NCBI GenBank assembly: GCA_011503125.2
Contig: WWBZ02000012.1
Location: forward strand, 806,001 to 870,000
DNA length: 64,000 nt
Origin: Botryosphaeria dothidea
Lineage: Eukaryota > Ascomycota > Dothideomycetes > Botryosphaeriales > Botryosphaeriaceae
Reading direction: 5' to 3'
How positions within the stretch are numbered: position 1 is the stretch's first letter; each line of letters begins with the position of its first letter. Both the position numbers and the translations under genes were made by a program. The notes under the pieces are model-generated. The model did not search any database. It had not been told where the DNA came from and saw only the letters and a program-made list of their open reading frames with translations. Below, in pieces: positions 1 through 11,027 of the stretch.

Positions 1-3000
1 GATTTGCAATTGCAGCGTCAGCAGGCGGGACGGGACCGGGGTGGACCTGAAGCAAGGCAAGCAAGTGTCGACAATGACATACGTTACGAGGAAGCGGGCG
101 TGCCTCCGGTTAAGGACGGATGCCAAACAGACCAGGCCAAGGACGTTTTGGCCCATGCAGTTGATGGGATGGGGTGCAGGATCAGAGAGAGCTCCCGCGA
201 GCCGAAGCCCAGTGCGGGTTTCGAGTCAAACCGGACCCATCCGAGCAGCCCTGGGGACATGGATGCTGAGAGTTTCGTTCCCGGCGAGGCCAGCGACTGG
301 CTGCTCAAACAGCTGATTTTTACCTCGCGTGTGGGGTCTGGACGAGGCGGCACGCAATATGGGCAGCGGTGCCAACGGGCGCTCGCGGGCAGGCTCCGGC
401 GACGTTTATTTGGCCACACGTGCACGGAGGCCGAGGCGCTCGAGCAGGGGAGCGAGGCTGAGGAGGAGATGAGGTGCGGGCGCTTTGGACGACGGCTTGG
501 ACTGGCAACGGGCCGGCAGAAGCTACTGTAGGCACCCGAGCAGCACAAGCCTCCCGCCTCTTTCTGGACCTGAGGGGGGCGGGCTGCGGGTCGGTGCAAA
601 TCGGCATCTGGCAGCAGCGCAACCAGCATGCTGGATCGCCTTGTGCTGCGAGGGATCGGCTGGGAGATTGATGCCTAAGGAGGCAATCTGATCAGCGCTC
701 CAGCTCGGCTTGCGACCACTTACGAGGCGCTGGCCTCAGGAGCGGCGCCAGGACCAGGGCTGTGCGGAAGCGGCCTGCGCAACAGCGGCGACAGCGCTGG
801 TAGAGCTCAGGCATCGCTCTTGGGCGCCGTCGATCAAGCTGAGTCGGGGCCCTGCGAACAGGTCTTGTGATGGCGCTCAGGGCACACGTCGCGAGGCTCA
901 TCTGCGACTCCGATACGAGAGCGTGCGTGCGCGGCGACTATCGCGAAATGCGTCGGCAGGTGGTGCAGCTCGGGATATGGCGGGAGGCGTCAGCTGGTTT
1001 GATGACAGTGGTGTGTGGATTGGGCGCCCACGAGTAAGGCCGCGATCGCATCTGGCTTCTCCTGAAACCGATCAGATAGCGGATGACACAGGTCGCCGAG
1101 ATGCGGTGGTTGTAATGAGATGGCGTGGTCGGTGTTGGGCGAGCGCGCTCCTCGGCGATCCATGCGAAGAAGGTTGACGCGCAGGAGCGTTGAACTCAAA
1201 TTTTTTTTGCCGCTCTGAGGCTCCGTGCTAAGGAGAGGCCGCGCATCCCCGACAGCCCTGTCCATGGCATGAGGAGAGCGTGTGTCTGTCTGCTGCAGCC
1301 GAGGCCCGCCGTGCGTAGTGCTGCGCAGCCAAGCTACCCGGCAGCGCACTAGCCTTAGCCTTACAGGGGAGGGGATTGCCGCCGACGGTTAGACCACCAG
1401 GTTAGAAAAAAGATCGAATTTACAGTGGAAGCATTCATCCGGACGTACGTGTATCATTGCATTTCGACTGACAAAGCCGTCCGGCTGTGCTTCCGCTCCC
1501 CGTGAGGTTGCATTTTTGGAGCCCATTACCGCTAACCACCGGCTGCGATACCCCCCTGCAGACGCAGCTTCAGCTCCCAGCGAACCCGCCAACGTCCTCG
1601 CCTCGCCTGCGGCTCTCGCCCGAGCGTCCGCTTGCGTCAAGCACTGTTTCGACGACGATCACCGTTGAGGCTGTGTTGCTGCTCTTCATGCCCAAACGCC
1701 TGAGAGCCTGCCTGTTCCCCGCAGCAGCACCACGCCGTCGACGCCCGGCCGGGGCGATCGAAGCAGCCGCGGCACATCGACGAGAGAGGCGCGCGCGACC
1801 TTCAATTCGCAGCACCTGCGTGTCCGAGGACCGCATCAGGCTATTCCCACTCCCCCTCTCCCGCAACTCCTTCCAGAAGCCGCGTCCGCCTCCGCCTCGT
1901 TTCCAATGCTTCCAGGGGCCCCGTATCTCATCAGCCCTGAAGAGCGCCACCACGTGGACCATGTTCGGCCGCCGTGCGCCGGGCAGCGTCTCAGCTTTGC
2001 GTGTGATTTTCTGCCACCGCAAACCTTCCCATCTGCCCCATCTATCTGACGCCAGCCTTGCTGTGATCCGCATGTTTCAGCCAAGTGGCAGAGCCGGGGC
2101 CTGTGATGTGATGAGGCCGCCGCTCACGCCAGATGGGGCAGGTAGGCCACTTATCATCGGAGGGAAAGAAGCACTGAAGGAAGCAATGTCAAACGCAAGC
2201 GCCTTGTTTTGAAAAATGGTCGTCCTTTTGCCGGCCACGAATCATCATGAGATCACCCGTCGGAGGTAGATGAATACTGCACCCAGCCCTGCACCTATAT
2301 ACATGACATCCATGGGCCGGCCCATGTATGTACTGTCCGGTACGTAGGTACATGCGTCGGTAGGGCGCAGCAGCAAGCACCACCACCATTTAGTGTGCAG
2401 CAGCGAGCTCCGGAAGGATTGCATTGCCTCCCCCTCCCCCAAACACGGGGAAGCTTGCTCTTGCTCGTCTGCTAGGCTGCATGCCCACAAGGCGTTGGGC
2501 AGGTCTCATGCATCTGTTGCCGGATTGCGCCCTGCCACCACCACCGCTTCCCAACCCGAGCGCTGCTTCGTCTCTCCACGAAAACTCCCCCCCGCTGCCG
2601 GTATCAGACCATTGGCACTCGTACACACCGCCAGACCTAATTTTTTTTTTCCTCGTGACGGGTCAGCAGGACATCGTCGGGACGGGAACAGAGGAAGCGC
2701 CGCCTCGGACTTGCTCTGTTTGACCATTCCGAAGCCACGCAAGCTTTTGGCCGAGAAATCCTACTCTCCCCGCCCGCATGGAACTTCTAAACTGAGGCAT
2801 CCCGATCGTAAGTCGCATTCAGCACCGGATTCGGATTCTTGAGCGTTCTTTGTTGGGAGTAATTTTTCAATCGAATTACAGCGTGCTACGTGCCATGAAA
2901 ATCTGAGGGCATCTACGGAGACAAGAGGTATCTGCAAAAACTCCAGCGTAAAAGAGAAAAAGAAAATACATGAGAAGATCCATGTCCAAATGAACCAACA

Positions 3001-3194
3001 ACACCTCGCCAACGATGGACCAAATATCGCCTTTCCCAGGAATAACATGAACGGAGATGCCAATGATGCGAACCAGTGTGCAATGCCCATCATCATGATT
3101 ACGTTAGACACCCATTGAACAGCCGCTCTCCCATCTATACGCCTACCAGCCCTTTTTAAACCTTTTCATTTTTTTTTTCACCGGTGCAAGGTGT
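1..3194. other. Intergenic, no supported gene
   Basis: GC-rich host sequence. Several open frames exist on both strands, but none shows a recognisable domain, plausible splice structure or protein-like composition; they are Arg/Pro/Ala-rich as expected from GC-rich noncoding DNA. The last few hundred bases probably hold the 3' UTR of the glycerol kinase gene. A perfect 16-bp palindrome is at 2311-2326. Confidence 0.6.
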
Positions 3195-5178
3195 TTAGAA
3201 GTCGTCACCGTTCTCGTCGCTGTCCAACCAACCGCGACACATCTCGACGGCGCGACTCCACTTCTTGAACATCTTGGCGCTCTCCTGCTTGCTGATGTTG
3301 GGCTCGAAGATGACACGATCCTTCTGGTTGATGTCCTTGAGCTCGTCGAACTCCTTCCAGATGTCGACGGCGAAGCCTGCTGCGATAGCCGCGCCGAGCG
3401 CCGTAGTTTCACGCATCGACGGTCGGTTGACGGGGATGCCGATGATGTTGGCTTGGGTCTGGAGTGAGCCGAAATTAGCAACTGATCTGATCCTAAATCG
3501 AATGATTCTGCTCGCTAAACTGCTTCGCAAGCTTCGTCTTAAGGCGGGGCGTGGGGAATAAGACGAGTTAAGGTTGCGGTCGCGGACCGACTTATATCTT
3601 GACTTACCTGCATGCAAAGCTCCGATTTACTCATGCCACCATCGACCGCCAGCTCACCGAGCTTGTGTCCGCTGTCCTTCTCCATGGCGTCAAGAATAGC
3701 CTTGGTCTGGAAGCAGGTCGCCTCGAGCGTTGCTCTGGCGATGTGTCCACGCTGAGTGTGCTGAGTAATACCGAAGATGGTTCCCTTCGCATCGTCGATC
3801 CAGTAGGGCGCGAACAGGCCGGAGAAGGCGGTGACGAAGACGGTGCCGCCGTTGTTCTCGACACTGGCGGCCAGCTCGCCAACCTTGTCGGAGTCGCGGA
3901 TGAAGCCCAAGTTGTTCATCAAGAATTTGACACCCGAACCGGCCACGGCGATACTGCCCTCCAGCGCATAAACGGGCTTCCTTGACCGGCCGAAATCGTA
4001 CGCGACGGTCGCAAGCAGACCGTGCTTCGAAATAACGGGCTTCTCACCGACGTTGTAGAGCAAGAAGCAACCGGTACCGTAGGTGTTCTTCGCACTGCCG
4101 GGGGTGAAGCCTTGCTGACCGACAAGCGCAGCGGACTGGTCACCTAGACAGCCGGCAATCTTGATGCCCTTGAGAGGACCATCGGTCAGGGTTCCGAAGG
4201 ACGTTGCGCACGAAGAAGGCACAATCTTAGGGACGTGGAGCTTGCTCCTGTCGAGCTCGAAGAACTCGAAGAGCATGTCATCGTACTCGCGCGTCCACAG
4301 GTTCATGAACATAGTACGAGAGGCATTGGTGGCATCAGTCACGAAGACGTTCTTGTCCTTACCACCGTTCAGGTTGTAAAGCAACCAGGTGTCGACCGTA
4401 CCGAAGGCCAGCTTGCCCTCATCGTAGGCCTGCTTCACGGCGGGCACGTTACGGATCAACCAGACGAGCTTCACTGCCGAGGGGTAAGTGGACAGCGGCA
4501 GGCCGCAAATCTCGGGCAGCACCTCGGAGCCGGCCTTGGACTTGAAGTCACGCACCAGACCCTTGGTGCGCGTGTCCGGCCAGGCGATGGCGTTGTGCAG
4601 AGGCTCACCGGTCTCCGCATCCCAAACAAGAACCGTTTCTCTCTGGTTGGTGATTCCCACCGCCTTGATGTCCTTGGTGTTGTGTCCTAACTTGACGAAT
4701 TTCTTGGTTGCCTCCTCGATGCACTCCTTTACCGTCTGTACGAGCTCCCACGGGTCGTGTTCGTGCCACCTGCACGAGCAATCACATGTCAGCGCTCAGT
4801 CCCCCTGCTGGCCCCACAAAACCACCGCGCGCCAGAGTTTCTCCGCGCTTCGATGGAAAAAAAAGTTGGGGAAAAAATCAAAAAGGGAAATAAGGCTGCA
4901 GGTACTTACCCAGACTCTGGGTATTTTTGCGTGAATTCAATTTGATGCATTACGACGGGCGTACCCGTGCCGTCGAAGATGATGAAACGAGAGCTGGTGG
5001 TTCCCTGGTCGATGGAGCCAATGAAGAACTGCTCCATGCGCTTCTCGTAGCTGACGCTGCGAGACATGCGCATGCTGCCTCGCCGCGCCTTGATCTCGGT
5101 GGCTGCGCTCTCCATGGGCGGGTTCGCCCTGGGCTCGTGGGTCGGCAGGTCGTTTTGGGAAACTTGTGCGGCGGCCAT
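3195..5178 (-). CDS. gut1: Glycerol kinase (FGGY family)
   Basis: Catalyses ATP-dependent phosphorylation of glycerol to glycerol 3-phosphate, the first step of glycerol use. I read three exons: 4910-5178, 3608-4769 and 3458-3195, separated by introns 4770-4909 (140 nt) and 3459-3607 (149 nt), both GTAAGT..CAG, giving 564 residues. The N-terminal ATP-binding turn GSIDQGTTSSRF is near residues 54-65, GITNQRE follows near 127, and the C-terminal GGMSKSELCMQ block sits at the second exon junction. The start at 5178 gives MAAAQVSQ, an approximately 50-residue extension relative to bacterial enzymes that is rich in Ser/Arg (RRGSMRMSRSVS) and could be regulatory; I do not see a clear mitochondrial presequence. 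Frames match across both junctions (ESG-WHEHDPW and CMQ-TQANI). It is the first of six consecutive minus-strand genes. Function confidence is high; only the exact start is open. Confidence 0.95.
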
Positions 5179-6432
5179 TGGTGCGGCTGTGTGTGGAGGA
5201 GTGGGTGCTGAAGAGTGGGTGCTGCAGGAGCGCAGTGAAAAGGAGCAGAGGGCGTTGAGGGGTACGCGCGGCGAGGCGGTGGTTGAAGTAGCGAGTGCCG
5301 TGCACGAGTTCTTCCGGCAATTGGGCTCTGTGGCGGCTAAGGTGTGCGTGAGACGGAAAAATAGGTGACAATGTTGGGGGTGGGCGTGCAGGCGCGGGCG
5401 ATTTCGGAGATGCAGGAAGCGGCGAGATGTGACAGGAGGGTATCTTTTTTTGGAGAGGAGAGGAGGAAGCGGATGAGGGTATACGGAGTGATGGAGAAGA
5501 AAGTGCGAGTGATTTGGCGGCTTTTTCAGTGCCAGCGGAGGGAGACAGGAGGAAATTGGGAGAGCCACGGCTGCGTGGTTCGCAAAGAAAAAGGCACAGG
5601 GCCGAGTGGGTTGGTGCGTCAGCCGCTCGCGGCGTGGGCTGCAATGCGCTGCTATGATGTTAGAGCCCAGACGCGTCTCCAGCGGGGCTCCCAGCTGAGA
5701 TGCTGTGCTTGGCTCGGGGTTGCGGGGCGCGGAAAATGAGGGGATCTCATTCGCACGGCCGCCCACGCACGTGAGCATTCCGCCTGGTCCCCACGGACCT
5801 GATATCACATCCCCGTCAAGCCGCCACCGCCATCGCGCGCCCTCTTGCCCAGCGCGGTGGCCTCGGAGCTGCGTCTGCTCGATCTAGCGATCCCAACGCT
5901 CGCAGGAGGCTCGGCGCCCCCCCGTACCGGCTGCCGCATCGCACCTACCCGGTGGGTCCGCCAGCGTGCGGCAGGTTCAATGGCAGGTTTGCCGACGATC
6001 CAGGCACGCAAAGGCAGGCTACGGATGCGAACCGCGCCAGCTCCCGCCCCATTAAAAAACCAAGCATGCGGACGGAAAAACGGGTCTGGAAGATGAGAAG
6101 AAGCTACAAGTGTCATTATTTTAGAAATTTCGCCGAAGGCCTGGAATGCGAAACTATCGAAAACTCGCCAAACTGCATGCCCACGCCGTGCGCGCCGCTT
6201 CCAGATCGCCCTCATCAGCCAGCGCATGCCCCCCTTCTGATCCCACACCTCCCACGCCCCAGGCGGCTCCCAACGACACGTTGCCGCCACACCCCTGTCC
6301 ACGATATCGGCGAGCTCGTACCAACATGTGTTTCACTTCGCGCGGGCCTCCGCATAGCCCAAATCTCTGCGCCAAGACGCCCAGAACACCCTTGCCTACT
6401 CAGCAATTGCCCCCAACACTCTCCATCTCCCC
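5179..6432. other. Intergenic, glycerol kinase promoter side
   Basis: About 1.25 kb between the start of glycerol kinase and the stop of the next gene. I see no convincing coding region; the frame running upstream of the glycerol kinase ATG is low-complexity Ser/Pro/His and looks like 5' UTR/promoter sequence. It should also hold the 3' UTR of the DUF3429 gene. Confidence 0.5.
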
Positions 6433-7665
6433 TCACAAGACTGATTTTATTTCGGGGTCTCCACCGGGGATCTTCGCTTTCTCATCCCCCTCCTCGCGTG
6501 CCACAATCACTGCCCTCCGTGCTTCCTCCTCCTTCGCCAATGCTGCCTCCGCATTCTCCCTGAGCTGCATCACGCGGTCAACAGGGTTGGGCAGCTTTCC
6601 CACCTTCTCCACTATCTGGCCCCTGCCAATTAGGCTGACCACGATACTGGCGCCCACGATGAAGGTGAGCACGAAGCGATACGTGCCATACCACGGGGGC
6701 GTCCACCCGCGGACCGTCGCCCGCGTGTCCGCATAGTACAGGAAATTGAATGCAAAGAATTGCGCGATCAAGGCGTACTCAACCGGAAGGAGAATCGTAG
6801 GCCACGCGACAGCTGGCGCCGCGACGCCAATGGCATATCGTCTGTAACCGTGAAACCCTCCGTAGCCAGCCCATTCAAGCCCCCAATGGATGGCGCCCAA
6901 GAAGGAGATGATCTATTTTCGACATGAGAATTCGCCTCCGACTCGGAGTAAAACAAGAGAGCACTTACCACTGCTCCGTATCCGACCTGTAGCGGCTCGA
7001 GAATGTGTAGGAGCAGCTCTGCGGTAGGCGCTGACAAGACGGTACCAGCGCCAGCTGCCGTTGCATGGTTTATCTCATATGCGCAGACGACGGTCGATAG
7101 AGAGGTTGCGAGATAAGGAAGGACACCCGCCAGGCCGAGTATATATGCCTGGCGTGGGACCTCCGTGAGGGAGAAGGTGTCTTTGATCGTATCCTGGTAT
7201 GTGTTAGTTCAATGGTAGCGACGACGGGTTAGGTAACCTAGAGGTCCGTGGCCTGGCAATCTCTGGTGTTGTACATACTACATCCTGCTTGATGCCCTTC
7301 ATCATGTCTGTTTCTTTCTCCGGCTCCGGCGTTCCAACCTCACTGAACATTGGGTGAATTGTGGATGTCGCCGACACCAGCTCTGGTTGGGGCTCGAGCT
7401 TCTTCTGCGCAACCTCCTTCTCTGCCTTCACGTTCGGCTTGTCCCATTGAGTCGAGGCATATCTCTGGCGCTGCGACAAAGCAGCTGAGATGGGCTTCCA
7501 CGTCGCTGCAGCGGCATTTTGTGGGCGCTTGCTGTTGCTCATTGTGCATAGCCTGGAGGTCAGAGGAGCCTTGCTGCTGGCGGCATTGAAGGTCGCGCGC
7601 AGGTGCTGCGCGTTAGCAGCATTCAGCGAGCGCAAAACAGCGCGCGAGGCCTGGTTTCTCAGCAT
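6433..7665 (-). CDS. Mitochondrial DUF3429/TMEM69-like membrane protein
   Basis: Three exons: 7279-7665, 6969-7193 and 6433-6912, with introns 7194-7278 (85 nt, GTATGT..CAG) and 6913-6968 (56 nt, GTAAGT..TAG), giving 363 residues. The N-terminus (MLRNQASRAVLRSLNAAN) has Arg and Ala/Ser and no acidic residues, typical of a mitochondrial presequence. After a linker come several hydrophobic segments: YILGLAGVLPYLATSL, the block around GYGAVIISFLGAIHWG, a long PAVAWPTILLPVEYALIAQF segment and a final FVLTFIVGASIVVSLIG. The GAIHWGLEW and YGGYRR-like blocks are the family signature as I remember it (DUF3429, which includes human TMEM69). The tail is charged and Ala/Glu-rich and may form a helix. 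Molecular function is not established; a mitochondrial membrane location is the safe inference. Splice phases join cleanly (KQDV-DTIKD and GYGAV-IISFL). Confidence 0.88.
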
Positions 7666-9265
7666 GGTGAAGGCAAGTCGCGCAGAAGATGATCAAGATC
7701 TCGCGGCGTGAGGCACGGAAAGGATGAACACTTCGCTCAAATGGCAGGCAACGATAACTGGGGTGTAGGATGTGATTCCTTGCGACGTGAAACGACGGTG
7801 AGAGGAAGAAGTAACCGCGCGCGCAATCCTAAGGCCTGGGGATAGATAGCAACGGCCTGCTGGAGGAGGGGTCGTCAGCCAAAGTCTGGCAACTGTGACG
7901 TCGCCGGCTGGCATGCCGCGAGCTCGAAAGCGGAGGTGCGAGGGGAGGCCATAGCTCCGGCCCTACGTCATCGGCGAGCAAAGCACGCAGAAACCGGCAA
8001 GCGGCAGGGGGAAGCGCCGAGGATCAGAGCCCAGCGTCAGGTCAAGCTTTGCGCTCTCCAACGAGTCGGGCTAACCGGCTCCACTGCGATTGCCATCATG
8101 GATCCAACCGCGTTCGCAAGGCCCCGTGCAGGATGTCAGGATCTGCGGATGCGCGGCGCACGTCAGCCTTGTCGAGTTTAGGACTTCTAAAATAACGTCA
8201 CTCTGACCTCTGCCGGTCGCTGAAGAGCCTCAAACAGGATCGGGTTTGCCATCGTCTCGAGAGAATGCGATCTTTCGCATTTTGGCTCTGGTCCCTGATG
8301 TAGGTCCGATTTATGGAGCCGCGATATGGGGCCATCTATGATTGATGACGAAATCTGCCCGCTACACCTGCACTTTCTGAAGTAGAGGGACGGGTGACGA
8401 AACCTTCGAAATAGTTCTGTGCATGAACGCCGCAGAGTAACCGCCCGGGCGAATGAAAGTGGAGCAGAAACACCAGGATCTCAATATACAGGGACCTAGT
8501 AGCTGCGAAGATTCTACGGGAAAAGACCGAAGTTGCATGATAATGTCTGAAGGGCTTAGCAAGTACTTGGAATAGTCTGCTTCGCTCGATAGAGGCTTGA
8601 GAAGAAGGGCGGCTTGATATTTGACTCAAAATTGTTGATGCGATGATGGAGCATCAGATCAAATCGTCTGATATGTCCGCTTTATTTGATCTTTTTCTTT
8701 TCCCTCCAAAGACAAATTAGCCTGTGCAACCATTTCGCAGTATTACTCTCGAAGAGAGCCCTGGCTAGCTTGGTGTAGTCTGGCCAAAAACCATATACAT
8801 GTCCAGAGATTAGATGTAAGGATGGCTTGCTTTCTACGAGTCGAGAGACGCGGCAAGAGGATAATCTTCAATGGATCAAAACAGTGAATGCAAGCGCGCA
8901 AGAGCATTTAAAGCGTTGTATTAAGCGCGCGAATATGATCAATCTTTGAAACATTTGCAAACGGATAAATGCTTCGAATGCTCATCCCTGCTTGCGCTCA
9001 CTGTCGCAATAATTTTTCAGGCCGACCTCAAACTCAGAGTGCTGATCCAAAAGTATCAGATCGAGATTCTAGCATGCAAGATCTCCTCATCTCGGACCCC
9101 GCATGATTGACCATGTCCATCAGAACCAATCATCCATTCCCCATGCAGAATAATGTACAGCAGCCGGCGATCATGAGCCCACCGATGCGCCAAAAAGGAG
9201 CCCACGCGCCCCGACGCAGCATTTTTGATATAGTATTTGTCCAATCAGACACGCTTGTTTACAGC
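7666..9265. other. Intergenic, nothing identified
   Basis: About 1.6 kb between the start of the DUF3429 gene and the stop of uS7m. No coding region, tRNA or repeat is recognisable. The second half (about 8,600-9,060) is more AT-rich than its surroundings. Confidence 0.5.
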
Positions 9266-10455
9266 TTATTTCCTCCCCTTTGGCTTGACGGTCAAGTTCG
9301 CTCTCGCACCCACCGCAATCTTGTGCACACCATCCCTCTTCAGCCAAATCGAGCTCGTACCCTGCACCACCGCAATCAACTCGTTGGCGAAACGCATCGC
9401 AAAGCCACCCTTACCGCTACCGGTGTTCCTCCTCTTGCTGGCGGCCTCCAACACCCACTCGACGGCCTTCCGCCGCCTTTGCCTCAAGCCGAGCGGAACG
9501 GGGATCTGCAGCGCCATACCACCACCGGCAGCGCCACGCTGCGAACGGATGCGCATGAGCGGTGCGATCGAGTCGATGGCGAGTGTGAGGTAGAGTACGG
9601 GATTGAGCGGGAGGTGCGATGGCGGAGGCGAGCCGGGGAGGAGGGGGCGCTGAGGGCTGATGGTGGGTGGCGGGGAAGTGCGGAGTTGGTTAAGAATCAG
9701 GCCCATGTTCTGTAGTTTCAACAAAGCAATCAATTTACTGTCACAAGTTTTTACTTAGAAACGAAGCGATTGGAAAGAGGAAGGACGTACGCGCTGCGCC
9801 ACGCTCTTCTTGCCGTGCTGCATCAGCAGATTCGTGACCTGCACCACGACCGGGTCGTAGCGACTCTTGAGCCTGTTCTCGGCCGGAAGAGGGAAAGGGA
9901 CAACGCCAAATTTCACGCCCTCGGGGCTGAGATCCGTCGATTCCGCTTCCGGGGCGACGGCCAACTGTTCCTGGCGGCGAATGGCCGAGGTGGAGAAGGA
10001 GCGGCTGCCCTTCGGTCCCGATGATGCTGCCTTCAAGCTGTCTTTCATGACCTGCGGAAGGTGCTTCTGCGCTTCTTTATCGTTCTTGATGTACTGAAGA
10101 ATGCGTTAGCCTGATTTTCCGTGGCCAATTGCCCTCAACGTAGAGAGGGTCTTCGCAGACACTGTGTTTCCCGTACCTCATCCACCGGTGTTCCTTGCTC
10201 AACCTCCGGCGGCGGCATCTTCCTCATTTTCGCCATATCCCGCGCCTCTTCGGTGACATGTGGCAGAGTTTCGGTGTTGGGGCCCTTCTGATCCTGCGAC
10301 TCAGGTAGGTCCTTCTTCGAGGCGTCATCGGCGTAACATCTTCTGACGGTGGACGGCGCGGCGGCCATGCGGGTGGCATGCCATTGGCGAGGGGAAGCTC
10401 TCGGGCGCAGGGCAAGTGACCGAGGAGCTGCAAGCAGATTGAGTCTCGGAGGCAT
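9266..10455 (-). CDS. RSM7: Mitochondrial small-subunit ribosomal protein uS7m
   Basis: Component of the mitoribosomal small subunit that binds the 3' domain of the small rRNA. Three exons: 10177-10455, 9791-10093 and 9266-9709; introns 10094-10176 (83 nt, GTACGG..CAG) and 9710-9790 (81 nt, GTACGT..CAG); 341 residues. The start at 10455 gives MPPRLNLLAAPRSLALRPRAS, an Arg-rich presequence. The S7 core begins around DPVVVQVTNLLMQHGKKSVAQR, with the conserved GKKSVAQR crossing the second junction, and ends with the KAVEWVLEAASKR and GGFAMRFANELIAV blocks. An upstream in-frame ATG at 10602 is possible, but it would add a stretch unlike a targeting peptide, so I prefer 10455. The roughly 150-residue N-terminal region is long compared with bacterial S7, as is usual in fungal mitochondria. 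Confidence 0.92.
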
Positions 10456-11027
10456 GGTGGGCGGCGGTATGGGATGTGTACGGGGAAGATGCAGTTCAAG
10501 TTCAGATGCACGACCAGGACGAATGCGCTTCGGCCGTTTAATTCTTCCGGCCTGCATGCGGAAAACCCTGCCCCAGGCATCATCCCACTCTCTCCACACC
10601 ATCTAACACTCCAATTCACTCGCAGACTTCAAACTTGAATTATGACCGGTGAAATTCGTTTCTACAGCGTCTATGCTGACAAAAGTGGCGTAACAGCATC
10701 ACAGTAGCCCATAAGAATGTCGTTTCGCAAAGACCACTCCGTATGCAGCTCATGCAGAAGAGTATTCCCGCCCGAGACCCGATGCCATAAAGACGCAAGA
10801 AGAATCAGAAGAAGGAGAAGAAGAACGAGTAGGGACGACTGTTTCCAAATGCGCCGAAACACAATCGACAACGCCTTTCCCCAGCAAATAGCAATAAACC
10901 CGAGATAACTCCTCACCATATAAGGAATGGACACCAGAGACCGAAGAACTCCTCATGCCGTATACTCCGTGCGCCGCTGCAAATGCTGCAAGAACGCCTT
11001 ACCTTTGCACCGTGGCACCGATTTTGC
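10456..11027. other. Intergenic, no supported gene
   Basis: Holds the uS7m promoter and the 3' flank of the next minus-strand gene. Short open frames near 10,670-10,960 on both strands have no recognisable features. Confidence 0.5.

Noticed and set aside
1487..2212. 241-codon open frame on plus
   Set aside because: Pro/Arg/Ser-rich, no domain or splice logic; likely chance in GC-rich DNA.
2761..3111. 116-codon minus frame with hydrophobic and Phe-rich stretch
   Set aside because: It lies directly after the glycerol kinase stop and is encoded by an AT-rich stretch typical of a 3' UTR; no homology is recognised.
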